This document shows, piece after piece, positions 37,643-46,130 of a DNA stretch of 64,000 bases. The notes under the pieces were generated by a model. That model was given only the letters and a program-made list of their open reading frames with translations, was not told where the DNA came from and ran no database searches. Position numbers and translations under genes: made by a program. How positions within the stretch are numbered: position 1 is the stretch's first letter; every line of letters begins with the position of its first letter. The stretch lies in NCBI GenBank assembly GCA_016710065.1, contig JADJLP010000010.1, forward strand, positions 620,001-684,000, written 5' to 3'. This DNA is from Candidatus Ideonella esbjergensis (GTDB taxonomy: Bacteria; Pseudomonadota; Gammaproteobacteria; Burkholderiales; Burkholderiaceae_C).

Positions 37643-37932
37643 GACCCACCCTGCGCATCTACGGCTGGCTCGAAGAGTCCGTTCGTGACCTCCGCCCCGT
37701 CGCCGTCGAAGCCGATCGTGCCGGGCGCATCGCTGGATGCCTGCCCAGGGAGCTTCAGGACGCCCTGCTGGACCAGCAGTCCCTCGTAGGCCAGCGTGCG
37801 CAGTCTGCCGACACGCTTCACGCCCTTGTGGAACCGTGCGAGCTCGTCATAGAGACGAGGTAGTTCCGCCCTCTCCAGCTGAAACACGAGCCGGATGCGC
37901 GGCGGCTCCGAGGTATTGGTGGGGCCGGTCAT
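37639..37932 (-). CDS. Small partition-type protein downstream of the actin-like gene (ParR/StbB-like)
   Basis: A 97-residue protein with an N-terminal helical region rich in charged residues (RIRLVFQLERAELPRLYDEL, then GVKRVGRLRTLAYEGLLVQQ) and an acidic disordered tail. Its size and its place directly after a ParM/StbA-type gene are those of the DNA-binding adaptor of type II partition systems, which links the centromere to the filament. The start overlaps the actin gene stop (ATGA). A ribbon-helix-helix fold is plausible but cannot be proven from sequence alone. Confidence 0.6.
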   Translation of the reverse strand: MTGPTNTSEPPRIRLVFQLERAELPRLYDELARFHKGVKRVGRLRTLAYEGLLVQQGVLKLPGQASSDAPGTIGFDGDGAEVTNGLFEPAVDAQGGS

Positions 37933-38978
37933 ATGGCATCTCCTGCAGCGCGCTCGGCCGTGGTCGACCTGTCGCGATCGGCCGCCAGCACGGTTCGCGC
38001 GTAGGTCATCCCGGCCAGCTGGAACCCCCTCACGTTGGCGAACACAGGCTCCTTGATCTCGAGGATCCGGTGGCGCGGAAACGCCGACTTCACGGCCTTC
38101 CGGAACAGGAAGGCGCCTCCGCCCACGAGGATGATGTTTTGCAGGCTGTGCGGCGATTCGATCCACTCCTTCATGCTCGACACGGCCTGCTCCGTCACGC
38201 TCTCGGCCAGCGGCAGCAGCCGCTTGAGGTCGTAGGGCTTCTGGAATATCACCGGGGCCTTGCCGGTCCGCAGCGCCATGTCGATGGCGTCCAGATCGCG
38301 GAAGGGCGTGCCGATGTCCTTGGTGATCTCGGCGGCGAGCAGCTTCAGCACGTCTGCGACACCCCGATTCACGGAGTGGCTCTGCTTCTGCACCAGTCGC
38401 ATGCCCTGGGCGACGAGCCAGTCGAAGGTTCTCGCACCCGGATCGATGATCAGGCTGCGCTCCTTGGCGATCTCGCCCAGCTTGCCGTGGGCGTGCGCGT
38501 AGAAGGCCAGCGCGCCCTGAGGCTGGGCAACGGCCAGCGTACGCACCACACTGACCTTCTTGCCGCCGCCGACATCGTGCTCGCCCGTCATGACCCGCTC
38601 CAGGGCCGCCTTCTTCACCGCGAACAGCGCCACCGGAAGCCCGACGACCAGCAGGTCGATCTGGCTCTGCCGCATCGAGCGCAGCGCACCGCGCAGCAGC
38701 GCCATGTACTCCGGCGACTCGATGTAGTCGTCGTGCAGCTGCGTCGCCCGGAAGGTGTCGGCCGCGAGCCTGACCTCGGGACCGACTTCATAGAAGAGTG
38801 ACCCGACCGGGATGAACATCGTCTTGGCCCCATCGCCGCCGGGCCAGAGTGGTTGTCCGTTGCTGGACGGGTAGGCCAGCGACGGGAAGCTTGCGCAGCG
38901 GATCTCGCTGTCTGCCGTGCCGGTGACGAACTTGGTGTTGCCGGAACCGACATCCACCGCCCTCACGATCAGGTTCAT
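37929..38978 (-). CDS. Actin-like ATPase, ParM/StbA family (PRTRC protein D-like)
   Basis: A 349-residue actin-fold ATPase. Phosphate-1 motif VRAVDVGSGNTKFVTG, phosphate-2 motif SLIIDPGARTFDWLVAQG and adenosine motif NIILVGGGAFLFRKAVKSAF are all present in order, and length fits ParM/StbA and PRTRC-D proteins. Such proteins polymerise into filaments that push plasmid copies apart. The ATG at 38978 is preferred, as upstream in-frame codons add a non-conserved 20 residues. It heads a four-gene minus-strand operon (adaptor, CFI-box protein, nuclease core) and has repeated CACTG motifs just upstream. Confidence 0.85.
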   Translation of the reverse strand: MNLIVRAVDVGSGNTKFVTGTADSEIRCASFPSLAYPSSNGQPLWPGGDGAKTMFIPVGSLFYEVGPEVRLAADTFRATQLHDDYIESPEYMALLRGALRSMRQSQIDLLVVGLPVALFAVKKAALERVMTGEHDVGGGKKVSVVRTLAVAQPQGALAFYAHAHGKLGEIAKERSLIIDPGARTFDWLVAQGMRLVQKQSHSVNRGVADVLKLLAAEITKDIGTPFRDLDAIDMALRTGKAPVIFQKPYDLKRLLPLAESVTEQAVSSMKEWIESPHSLQNIILVGGGAFLFRKAVKSAFPRHRILEIKEPVFANVRGFQLAGMTYARTVLAADRDRSTTAERAAGDAI

Positions 38979-39090
38979 GGTGTTCTCCGAGTGAACGAAA
39001 GAGTGCTCAGGATCGACAGACCGACCCTGTTCCTCCACGCGGATACCTGCCTCTGCAGGCGCGATTTCGACGTCGGATCTCTCCCGGTGT

Positions 39091-39181
39091 CACTGCGCTG
39101 GCACTGCAGAAGCACTGCACTGACCCTCGGATGACACCGAACGGACGAGTCGGCCGCGTGGTGTCACCACGGTCACACTGC
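39091..39181. promoter_or_regulatory. Iteron-like CACTG repeats, candidate centromere or operator
   Basis: CACTGC occurs at 39091, 39102, 39113 and 39176, and CACTGA at 39118. The first three are exactly 11 bp apart, about one helical turn. The palindrome GTGGTG-T-CACCAC lies at 39158-39170. This is about 110-200 bp upstream of the actin-like gene, where plasmid parC sites of direct repeats are found. It may be both centromere and autoregulatory operator. Confidence 0.5.
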
Positions 39182-40266
39182 AAAGTCACTCGTCAACCCC
39201 GTCCATCGGCCCGCACGCCGGCGCCTGACACCGCCTGGAGTGGCCGGTGCCGGCCCAGTCGGGGTACCTGAGGCGGCAGCCTTGCCTGTCAACCCCGCGC
39301 CGTTGCTGGCGATCCGGGCCATTGCCACGCTAGATGGGCCCTGCCGCCGAATCGCACGCCGTCAACTGCCTGCCCCAAGGGCCGCCTGATCAGGGGCCTT
39401 GCGGCGGGCGCTGCGCATGCGGCCTTGACCGTGGATGGCGTCGCGGTTTCCACTGTGGGCTCCCGAGGGCTCCTGGCCCGCTCCCCGTGGAGCATTGCAG
39501 GCGTCGCAGTCGTTACCTGCCTCGTGCCTTCAACCGAAGTTCCCGTCCCGAACGGGTGGCGCGACCGGCCTCGACCTCCAGAAGGATCGACGCCGCGAGC
39601 GTGCCGAGTCATCCACCACAGCAGTGACCTGCCCGGTCCTTGCCAACCGCATCCCCACGATGACGGCTGGGCGCTCCAGAAGCGCACCGGCGCAGCAGAA
39701 CCCCGTGGCGGCACCTGATGCCGCGCACCGTTCCCGCCAGCCCTTGAGCACGCGCGCATGACGCGCATCGCGCGGCGTGATGGCCTCCATGAGGCTCCCC
39801 GCACGACCCTCGCTCATCAACTCGACACCGCCCTGGACTCTCGGTCAGGGGTGGACCCATGCGAGCGGCCGGCGCTGCACACCAGGCCTGATCCACCGAA
39901 TGACCCAGGGCTCGACCCTGGCGTCGATGTCGCACCCAGCCCCGAGCGAGGTGGACATCACCCCTGTCGTCGCGTCGCAGAAATGCGCAGACGGCCTGGA
40001 TCAACGTGTTCCATTTTTAAGTCTGACCGAGCTGACCCAGGCCCCTCTCCGAAGACCACGAGGAGCCCGGACAGCAAAGCCATGGGTGGGTGTGGCGCTG
40101 CAGAGATCGACCGCCGCACCGACGTTGCACACGATCTCCATCGCCGTGGGCTTGCCAGGAATCGGCCCAGGGGATGTCCAGATGGATTCCTCCAACTCCG
40201 GTCCTCCCGACCGTTCATCCACCGGCGTGCTGTTCGGGCAGTCCGCCACCTCGCAGAAGGCCCACC
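39182..40266. other. 1.1-kb stretch without a convincing gene
   Basis: Open frames exist on both strands here, but all have low-complexity, Arg/Pro/Ser-rich products, conflicting overlaps and no ribosome-binding site. One on the minus strand (39530-39820, 96 residues) looks slightly more protein-like (AFCCAGALLERPAVIVGMRL-type hydrophobic core) but lacks support. The stretch lies between the partition operon and the divergent recombinase. It could hold an origin, a transfer origin or decayed genes; I cannot show any of these. Confidence 0.5.
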
Positions 40267-41574
40267 ATGTCCCGTATCCACCGTGAAGAACCCTCGCGCC
40301 GCCGCCGGCAGGCATCCCTATCCCGCAACGACCGCCGCAACGACCTGCGCAATGGCTCCACCCTGCCCTCCTCATCCACCCGCCCTTCCAGGGCCACCTC
40401 GATGACCTCGGCCAGCCCAGGCCGCCTGCACGGCCAGGACTCCCCGCGCCGCCAGAACTGGGCCGGCAAGTCGCCCCAGCAGGTGCTGGACATGTACCCG
40501 CCGGGCAGGACGCCCGTGAACCGGGTGGTGGACGTGCTGATCGAGCTGTACAACTCGCTGCACACCGCGCTGGAGAAGACCGTGTCGCACAAGACGCGCT
40601 ACGAGCGCGCCCAATTCCTGCGCCGCTTCTTCCGCGAGCTGCACACGGACGCCGGCTTCAAGCTGGCGCCCGATCCTCGCAACCTGGGCCAGCGGCATGT
40701 CCAGGCGATGGTGAAGGTCTGGCAGCGCCGCAAGCTCTCGCCGGGGACGATCCAGACCTACCTGAGCTTTCTGCGTGGCCTGGCGATGTGGCTCAACAAG
40801 CCGGGCTTCATCCGCAGGCCCGAGCACTACGGCCTGACGCCTGACGAGTACGAGCGCCACGAGAACGCCCAGCGCGACAAGAGCTGGAGCGGCAACGGCA
40901 TCGACGTGGAGGCCTTGCTGGCCCAGGTCTCTGCCTACGATGCCCGCATCGGCGCGTCGATGCGCCTGATGGTGAAGGTCGGCCTGCGGCGCAAGGAGTC
41001 CGTGATGTGCCGCCCCTACGCCCACGTCCACACCTTCGAGGAGACAGGCCTGCCCGACGAACAACGGGAGGCGGATCGGTATCTGTGGACAAAGGGCAAG
41101 GGAGGCCGCGCGCGCTGGCTGCCGCTGGCCACCGATGAGCAGCAGGCGGCCATCGCGCATGCCCGCAGCGTGGTCAGCGGCCACGATGCACACATGGGGG
41201 CGCCGGATCGGGACCTGAAGTCCAACCTCCGTCGTCTGGACTACGCGCTGCGCAAGTTCGGCCTCACGAAGCGCGAGAGCGGCACCACCGGGCACGGGGC
41301 GCGGCACGACCACCTTCAGGGCCAGTACCAGGACACGACGGGCACGCCTGCGCCGGTTCGTGGCGGTGGGCCGGTCGATCGGGACCTCGACCGTCAGGCC
41401 CGGCTGCGTGTGGCCCGTGTCGCGGGCCATGCCCGCCTGCGTTCGGCTGGCGCCTACATCGGTGCGATCCGGCGCTCGCCCGCAGGGAGCCGCGACCCGG
41501 CCCAGGGCGAGCCCGGCAAGCCCGCGCCGGGGCGCATCGGGGACGACGGTGACACGCCTGTCCCGGTCGCCTGA
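40267..41574 (+). CDS. Tyrosine recombinase / integrase-domain protein
   Basis: A 435-residue protein of the phage-integrase (tyrosine recombinase) superfamily. After a basic, disordered first 65 residues comes a SAM-like core-binding domain (about 80-180). The catalytic domain then shows VKVGLRRKESVM (Arg241/242), KGKGGRARWLPL (lysine near 278), GHGARHDHLQGQ (His343-xx-Arg346), GHARLRSAGAYIG (His388) and the probable nucleophile Tyr397. All five conserved positions are present, although GHGARH departs from the usual GLRH. The ATG at 40267 is preferred. It is not next to either repeat, so whether it is the element's integrase or a resolvase-like partner is open. Confidence 0.8.
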   Translation: MSRIHREEPSRRRRQASLSRNDRRNDLRNGSTLPSSSTRPSRATSMTSASPGRLHGQDSPRRQNWAGKSPQQVLDMYPPGRTPVNRVVDVLIELYNSLHTALEKTVSHKTRYERAQFLRRFFRELHTDAGFKLAPDPRNLGQRHVQAMVKVWQRRKLSPGTIQTYLSFLRGLAMWLNKPGFIRRPEHYGLTPDEYERHENAQRDKSWSGNGIDVEALLAQVSAYDARIGASMRLMVKVGLRRKESVMCRPYAHVHTFEETGLPDEQREADRYLWTKGKGGRARWLPLATDEQQAAIAHARSVVSGHDAHMGAPDRDLKSNLRRLDYALRKFGLTKRESGTTGHGARHDHLQGQYQDTTGTPAPVRGGGPVDRDLDRQARLRVARVAGHARLRSAGAYIGAIRRSPAGSRDPAQGEPGKPAPGRIGDDGDTPVPVA

Positions 41575-41602
41575 GCCGGCCCGGTCCGGGCCGGCCCTGC
41601 GT

Positions 41603-43744
41603 TCACGCGCAGGCGGGCGCCTCTGTCCGGGCAGGATCGTTGGCGTCGACCTCCTCGCCACCCGTCGCCGGGGCATCGGCGTGCGGCTGCACGCGCAGGC
41701 AGTCGGGCAACCAGCCACGCCCGGCGAGCAGTTGTTCGGCCTGCGCCACCGCGGCATCCTTCTTCAGCGCCGCGAGCGGACCTGCCGCCTTGGCGCCGGC
41801 CACGGTGTGCACCACCTCGACCACCCTCGCCTTGGACACGTGCTGAAGGTAGGCCTCCCCCGTCGCCGACCACCATCGCGTCATGTCCAGGCCGAGGGCG
41901 CGGGCCAGACCGTCATTGACCGGTCGGCCGGCGTCGGTGCCGGTGATGCCGTTCACGGTGGACGCGACCAGGAAGGTCAGCAGCCGCTGTACCGTCTGCG
42001 GCGGCTGCCGCAGCATCCAGTCGAACACCGCGTCGGGTTCCTTGGGCAGGTTCTCGATCCAGGCGATGCGGTCGGCTTCGATGCGCTGGGCCGCCGGGCT
42101 CGCCTCGATGTCCTCGGCCGCGCCCCGCAGCTCGTGCTGGTTGCCGGTCGCGCTGATCGCCAGCTGGTTCGGCAGTCGGTAGGCGCCATGGAGCGGGTCG
42201 GCCAGCAGCTTCAGCGCCAGGTGGGTCGTAAGTGCCGCCATCGCGACCTCGGGGCGGTCCAGCAGTTCGGCCTGGATCGCGGCGACGCGGTGGGCCGTGA
42301 GGCGGCGCATGAGCTTCTCGGAGTGCACGGGCCGTGCTGAGGCGCCGGCTGCCGATGGAAGCGACTGCAGGGCCGGGAGCCCCGAGACGCGCGCAGGATC
42401 CGCGTCGTCTTCCGAGCCGCCTCCACGGGCCGACTTCTGTTCGGCAGCCTTGGTGATGGCCTGCGCCAGATCGGCCCGATCCTCGGGACGGATGAGCCCT
42501 GCCTTGATCGCGGCACGGCCGTCCGCGCCCACATGCAGCACGCACCCGGCGAGCGCCATCCAGGCCACGGGCCATTCGGTCAGCGCTTCCAGTCTCGCCT
42601 TGCGCTCTTCCTCCAGCCCATCGGCCTCGGACTCCAGGGCGAGGAAGGCACGGTCGCGCGACGCGTCGTCCTCGTCGGCGGCGTCGTTCGCCTCGCTGGC
42701 GCCGCTGACGCCATCGCCGGCATCGCCATCGCCATCGCGGTCCACCAGCGCGTCCATCTGCTCGTGCAGGGCAGCGATGCGCGTGTCCAGCGCCTTCAGC
42801 GCCTCGGCTTCCTCGGGCGTCGGTGCGCGGCGGGGCTTGCGCAGCTCGCCGTGCTTGACATACTCGTCGTAGGCGAAACGCGGACGGATGTCGACCCACT
42901 TCCAGCCTTCAGACAGCAGTTGCTTCGCGCGCTTGCCCAGCTTGTCGGCGGCGAGGCGCTCCAGCAGGGCCGGGTCCAGCAGGTAGGCCTTGCGGTCGTC
43001 GTCGCTGAACAGGTCGCGGCGCAGTGGTCCGCCGGCCTTCTCGTAGGCCTTGACGGTGACGAACCGGGCCAGCGGGTCGGCGTCCGATTCGATCTCGCCC
43101 CGGATCAGCAACCGCCGCAGATGCTCCGGGCGCTGGTTCCAGCTCGGCAGACCGGCCCAGGCCTGCTCCTGGCGCTGGTGATCGTCGACCGAGGCCAGCA
43201 CCATGAGGCAGTCCAGGCCGATGCCGCCTTCGCGGTATAGGGCCATCAGCCGGGGCGAGACGGTGGCGAGCTTCATGCGCCGCTTGACGATGAGCGGCGT
43301 CACGCCGAAGGCTGCGGCCACGTCCTCGACGGACTTGCCCTGCGCGAGCAGTCTGGCGAAGGCGGCGAACTCGTCGGCCGGGGGCATCGGCACGTGGAAG
43401 CAGTTCTCGGCAAGGCTCGCGATGAGCGCCTTGTCAGCAGGCACGACGAGCACCGGCACGGGGTAGTTGTCGGCGATGTCGCCCTGCTGCACGAGCAGCG
43501 TGAGCGCGGCGAGCCGCCGTCCGCCGGCGCAGACCTCGTAGCGCCCGCGCGCCGCCTGGACCACGACGAGGTTCTGCAGCACGCCGCTGTCCTTGATCGA
43601 CGCGGCCAGTTCCGGCAGCGACATCACGGGCGCCGTGGCACTGCGGGCCTGGTGGTCCTCGGACAGCACCAGCTTGTTGAAGGGAACGAAGGTGCGAGGG
43701 GACGCCTCGATGATGGCGTCGACCTCGGCTTTGGAGAATTTCAT
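41603..43744 (-). CDS. parB: Large ParB/RepB/Spo0J-family partition protein
   Basis: A 713-residue ParB-family protein, more than twice the usual length. The N-terminal ParB/sulfiredoxin-like domain has LPELAASIKDSGVLQNLVVV and RYEVCAGGRRLAALTLLVQQ. An HTH region with GKSVEDVAAAFGVTPLIVKR follows. The central part (about 330-400) is acidic (DGDGDAGDGVSGASEANDAA), and the C-terminal 300 residues are a helical domain seen in large ParB proteins of plasmids and integrative elements. No ParA gene is adjacent. It is convergent with the recombinase gene (28 bp apart) and would act with the nearby actin-type genes in maintenance, or as a regulator. Confidence 0.85.
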   Translation of the reverse strand: MKFSKAEVDAIIEASPRTFVPFNKLVLSEDHQARSATAPVMSLPELAASIKDSGVLQNLVVVQAARGRYEVCAGGRRLAALTLLVQQGDIADNYPVPVLVVPADKALIASLAENCFHVPMPPADEFAAFARLLAQGKSVEDVAAAFGVTPLIVKRRMKLATVSPRLMALYREGGIGLDCLMVLASVDDHQRQEQAWAGLPSWNQRPEHLRRLLIRGEIESDADPLARFVTVKAYEKAGGPLRRDLFSDDDRKAYLLDPALLERLAADKLGKRAKQLLSEGWKWVDIRPRFAYDEYVKHGELRKPRRAPTPEEAEALKALDTRIAALHEQMDALVDRDGDGDAGDGVSGASEANDAADEDDASRDRAFLALESEADGLEEERKARLEALTEWPVAWMALAGCVLHVGADGRAAIKAGLIRPEDRADLAQAITKAAEQKSARGGGSEDDADPARVSGLPALQSLPSAAGASARPVHSEKLMRRLTAHRVAAIQAELLDRPEVAMAALTTHLALKLLADPLHGAYRLPNQLAISATGNQHELRGAAEDIEASPAAQRIEADRIAWIENLPKEPDAVFDWMLRQPPQTVQRLLTFLVASTVNGITGTDAGRPVNDGLARALGLDMTRWWSATGEAYLQHVSKARVVEVVHTVAGAKAAGPLAALKKDAAVAQAEQLLAGRGWLPDCLRVQPHADAPATGGEEVDANDPARTEAPACA

Positions 43745-43882
43745 GCGGGACTCCTGATCAGTTGCATGGCAGGCCGGCGGCCCACCATGCAGTCAGGATC
43801 CCATTGAGCCCGTGCACTTCAAGGGTGGCGAGGAGCGCTCGCCGGTGGTCCGGTCAGGACGCCGGACCGCGCGTCGGCTCGC

Positions 43883-44347
43883 CTACGGCTGCTCGCCCGA
43901 CTTCAGGGCTGCCAAGCGCTCCACCACCTCGCGCTTGCCAACCCCGCGCAAGGCAGCGATGGCCGCGAGGTTCTTGCCTCTGGGGCGTGCCTTGCCCTGC
44001 TCCCAGGCATAAACGCTCTGCCCGGATGCGCCGACGAGCAACCCGAAGTCCGCAGCCGACAAGCCCAGGCGCTTGCGATTGCTGGCCATGCCGGAGGCTC
44101 GGAACCGGAACTTGTCGGCGCCGTCCGCTTCCTCGACCGGAGATGGCGATGGCGATGGCGGCCGAGCGTGGGCGACGCGTGCGGGCTGCCGCAAGGATCG
44201 CTCCAGTTCGCTGACCCTGCGCTTCAACGCGGCGCCTTCCGCGCGCGCCGCCGCGAGTGCCTTCCTGATCGAATCGACCTCGCTGCGCAACTCCTTGCGA
44301 GCCAGACGAACGATCTCGACCTTGAGCACGGATGCAATGTTGGGCAT
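43883..44347 (-). CDS. Coiled-coil XRE-family DNA-binding protein
   Basis: A 154-residue protein. Residues 10-60 are a predicted coiled coil (RKALAAARAEGAALKRRVSE), followed by a short Pro/Ser linker. A C-terminal XRE helix-turn-helix (about 85-150) reads RKRLGLSAADFGLLVGASGQ followed by SVYAWEQGKARP. It is divergent from the protease operon with about 590 bp between them, so it is a candidate regulator of that operon or of parB. Start at the ATG at 44347. Confidence 0.8.
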   Translation of the reverse strand: MPNIASVLKVEIVRLARKELRSEVDSIRKALAAARAEGAALKRRVSELERSLRQPARVAHARPPSPSPSPVEEADGADKFRFRASGMASNRKRLGLSAADFGLLVGASGQSVYAWEQGKARPRGKNLAAIAALRGVGKREVVERLAALKSGEQP

Positions 44348-44837
44348 TGACCGATTCTGCCAAGTTACGTCTTGGGCTGATCAAGGGACAACTCGTAGCT
44401 CACAGTGGCTCCGGCAACCTTTGCCCCTAGCCGCCAGCCCTCTATCGTGGGTCGAGCTAGCAAGTGTCTCAGCATCGACTCAATTTGGTTCGCCCGTCTC
44501 GGTGCGTGTGACGTCCGCCGTTCTCGCCCGGCTGTGCGACCTCTGTCCGACACCCCGTTTGGCGCGGCGGATGGCAACTGCGACGGACCTTGCTCGAAGT
44601 GCAAAACTGGCGCTCCGCTCGCGGCCATCTGGCCGAGCGTGGTTTTGGCTGCACGCCTGAAGTCCGCGTCCCCAGTAACCAGGGCCTCGTCCTTCAGGAT
44701 GATGCGAGCGCGGCTGATCCGCCTAGCATGAGCACTTACTGGAGCACTCCGACGTGGGTTGATCGGACTACTACCGCCACCGACCGAATGGTCTGTCGGC
44801 CGATCATCAACGCTTGGGACGAACAGTCCGCCTGCGA
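44348..44837. other. Intergenic stretch left of the protease operon
   Basis: No convincing gene. A minus-strand frame open from about 44830 to 44365 could encode a sequence with ILKDEALVTGDADFRR, faintly like the end of a PIN domain, but it has no good start codon and a Ser/Pro-rich remainder. Competing frames on the plus strand are of similar quality. It may be a decayed gene. Confidence 0.4.
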
Positions 44838-44866
44838 TTGACGTGACGCCCTAGCTACCATAGGCT
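44838..44866 (+). promoter_or_regulatory. Putative promoter of the protease operon
   Basis: TTGACG (44838-44843) and TAGGCT (44861-44866) are separated by 17 bp. The -35 matches five of six consensus positions. The -10 keeps the three most important bases (T, A and final T). The start site would be near 44873, about 64 nt before the first start codon. It is the only good candidate I found upstream of this operon. Confidence 0.45.
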
Positions 44867-44936
44867 TTCCGCGTTACAGCGGAAGAGATCCAAACACACA
44901 GGGGCGCCCCTTGCCGGCGCACCAATGGGAGGTCGA

Positions 44937-46130
44937 GTGGCAAAACATTCCTTCGAAGCTCGCGTTAGTAGCGTGCTGAATGTGCTCGATCCCCAAAGAG
45001 ATACCGCTACTACCGCCCAACGCGGACGGGCCGAGTCAGCAACACGTCGTCCGAGCCACCCCAGCGATGTCCTGTCACGGGTTCATGACATCCTCCGCCA
45101 AATGCCCGCGGATGAAGTTGGCGACCCGGCCGCCTTCCAGAAGGCATATACGACACTGCTTAAGCACGGCGAGTCTGCGCTGAAGGAAGTCGCGGTTGCG
45201 GCCGACGCGCGGCGGCTCTCGCCGGATCACCTTGGCTCACTCGAGGCAATCGTGATCGCCGACGGCTCGCGCCCAAGTTTCCTGCTGCGCAATGGCGGCC
45301 GCTTCGACCCGAATCACCCGTTCCTGGCCTCATGGCATGACGACATGCTGGCCTTCGCGCCCGACCTGCGACGCCTTGCCGCGTCCGTTGGGCGAATCCA
45401 GCCAGTCAACGGCAATGCGGCAAACTACTTCGGAACGGGCACGCTGATCGACCACAACAAGGGGCTCGTTCTCACGAACTTCCATGTGCTTGATGCCGCG
45501 CGTGAAACGCCAGGCATTTCGATCGACGGCGGGGATCGTGAACTCAAGGTGACAGGTGATCTGGTCATCGACTTCGACGCTGAGTCGGGTACCACCAGCC
45601 GCAACCGCTTCCGCGTCGTGCACGCCAGTCTGCCGGAGGGCTTCGGAATCGGATTCGCCGGCATGGACGCTGCGGTTCTGCGCATCGAGCCCATAGATCC
45701 ACAGAGCAAACTGCCCGCGTACGCTCCGGCCCTGAGCGTCGACCCGGACCTGAGCAGCGGCTCGAGCACTACGCTGGTTACCGTGGGCTTTCCCGGGGAA
45801 CCCATTCCGGACAATCCTCCGGGAGCAACCGTGGATTGGCACTTCGTCCTCACGACGCTGTTCGGCAACCGCTTTGGCGTCAAGCGCGTGGCCCCCGGGC
45901 GGTTCCGGCTCGCGCCGGGTTCGGTGCAGGGCGACGCCTTCGACCGCGTGATGTCGCACGATGCCACCACGTTTGGCGGTGCATCGGGTTCGCTGATGTT
46001 CGCCTGGAAGGACCAGGGCACTCCCGGGTACGGGCTGCACTTCGCGGGCGCCACGTTGAGCGCGAACTATGCCCTCTCGCTGCATAGAGCTGCCGATGCC
46101 CTGAAGGCGATTGGCGTGCCGTTGGTGTGA
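44937..46130 (+). CDS. Trypsin-like serine protease, first gene of the protease operon
   Basis: A 397-residue cytoplasmic protein with an N-terminal helical region (about 1-140) and a trypsin-like domain: His183 in VLTNFHVLDAA, Asp244 in GMDAAVLRIEP and Ser350 in HDATTFGGASGSLMF. There is no signal peptide, unlike most bacterial trypsins. The motif HDATT-x-GG-x-SGS is shared with the C-terminal domain of the 2073-residue protein two genes downstream, so the two domains are paralogous. The GTG at 44937 is chosen because GGGAGG lies four bases upstream; an ATG 12 bp earlier overlaps that site. Its stop overlaps the next start (TGATG). Confidence 0.85.
   Translation: MAKHSFEARVSSVLNVLDPQRDTATTAQRGRAESATRRPSHPSDVLSRVHDILRQMPADEVGDPAAFQKAYTTLLKHGESALKEVAVAADARRLSPDHLGSLEAIVIADGSRPSFLLRNGGRFDPNHPFLASWHDDMLAFAPDLRRLAASVGRIQPVNGNAANYFGTGTLIDHNKGLVLTNFHVLDAARETPGISIDGGDRELKVTGDLVIDFDAESGTTSRNRFRVVHASLPEGFGIGFAGMDAAVLRIEPIDPQSKLPAYAPALSVDPDLSSGSSTTLVTVGFPGEPIPDNPPGATVDWHFVLTTLFGNRFGVKRVAPGRFRLAPGSVQGDAFDRVMSHDATTFGGASGSLMFAWKDQGTPGYGLHFAGATLSANYALSLHRAADALKAIGVPLV

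Noticed and set aside
39289..40004. Possible small genes between the partition operon and the recombinase
   Set aside because: Several overlapping frames on both strands have similar length, Arg/Pro-rich products and no ribosome-binding site. None stands out.
41603..44347. A canonical parS site for the ParB-family protein
   Set aside because: I did not see the 16-bp TGTTTCACGTGAAACA-type palindrome near the gene by eye. A full motif scan was not possible.
44365..44830. A possible PIN-domain gene on the minus strand
   Set aside because: One short stretch (LVTGDADFRR) looks PIN-like, but there is no start codon, no complete acidic triad and the rest is disordered.
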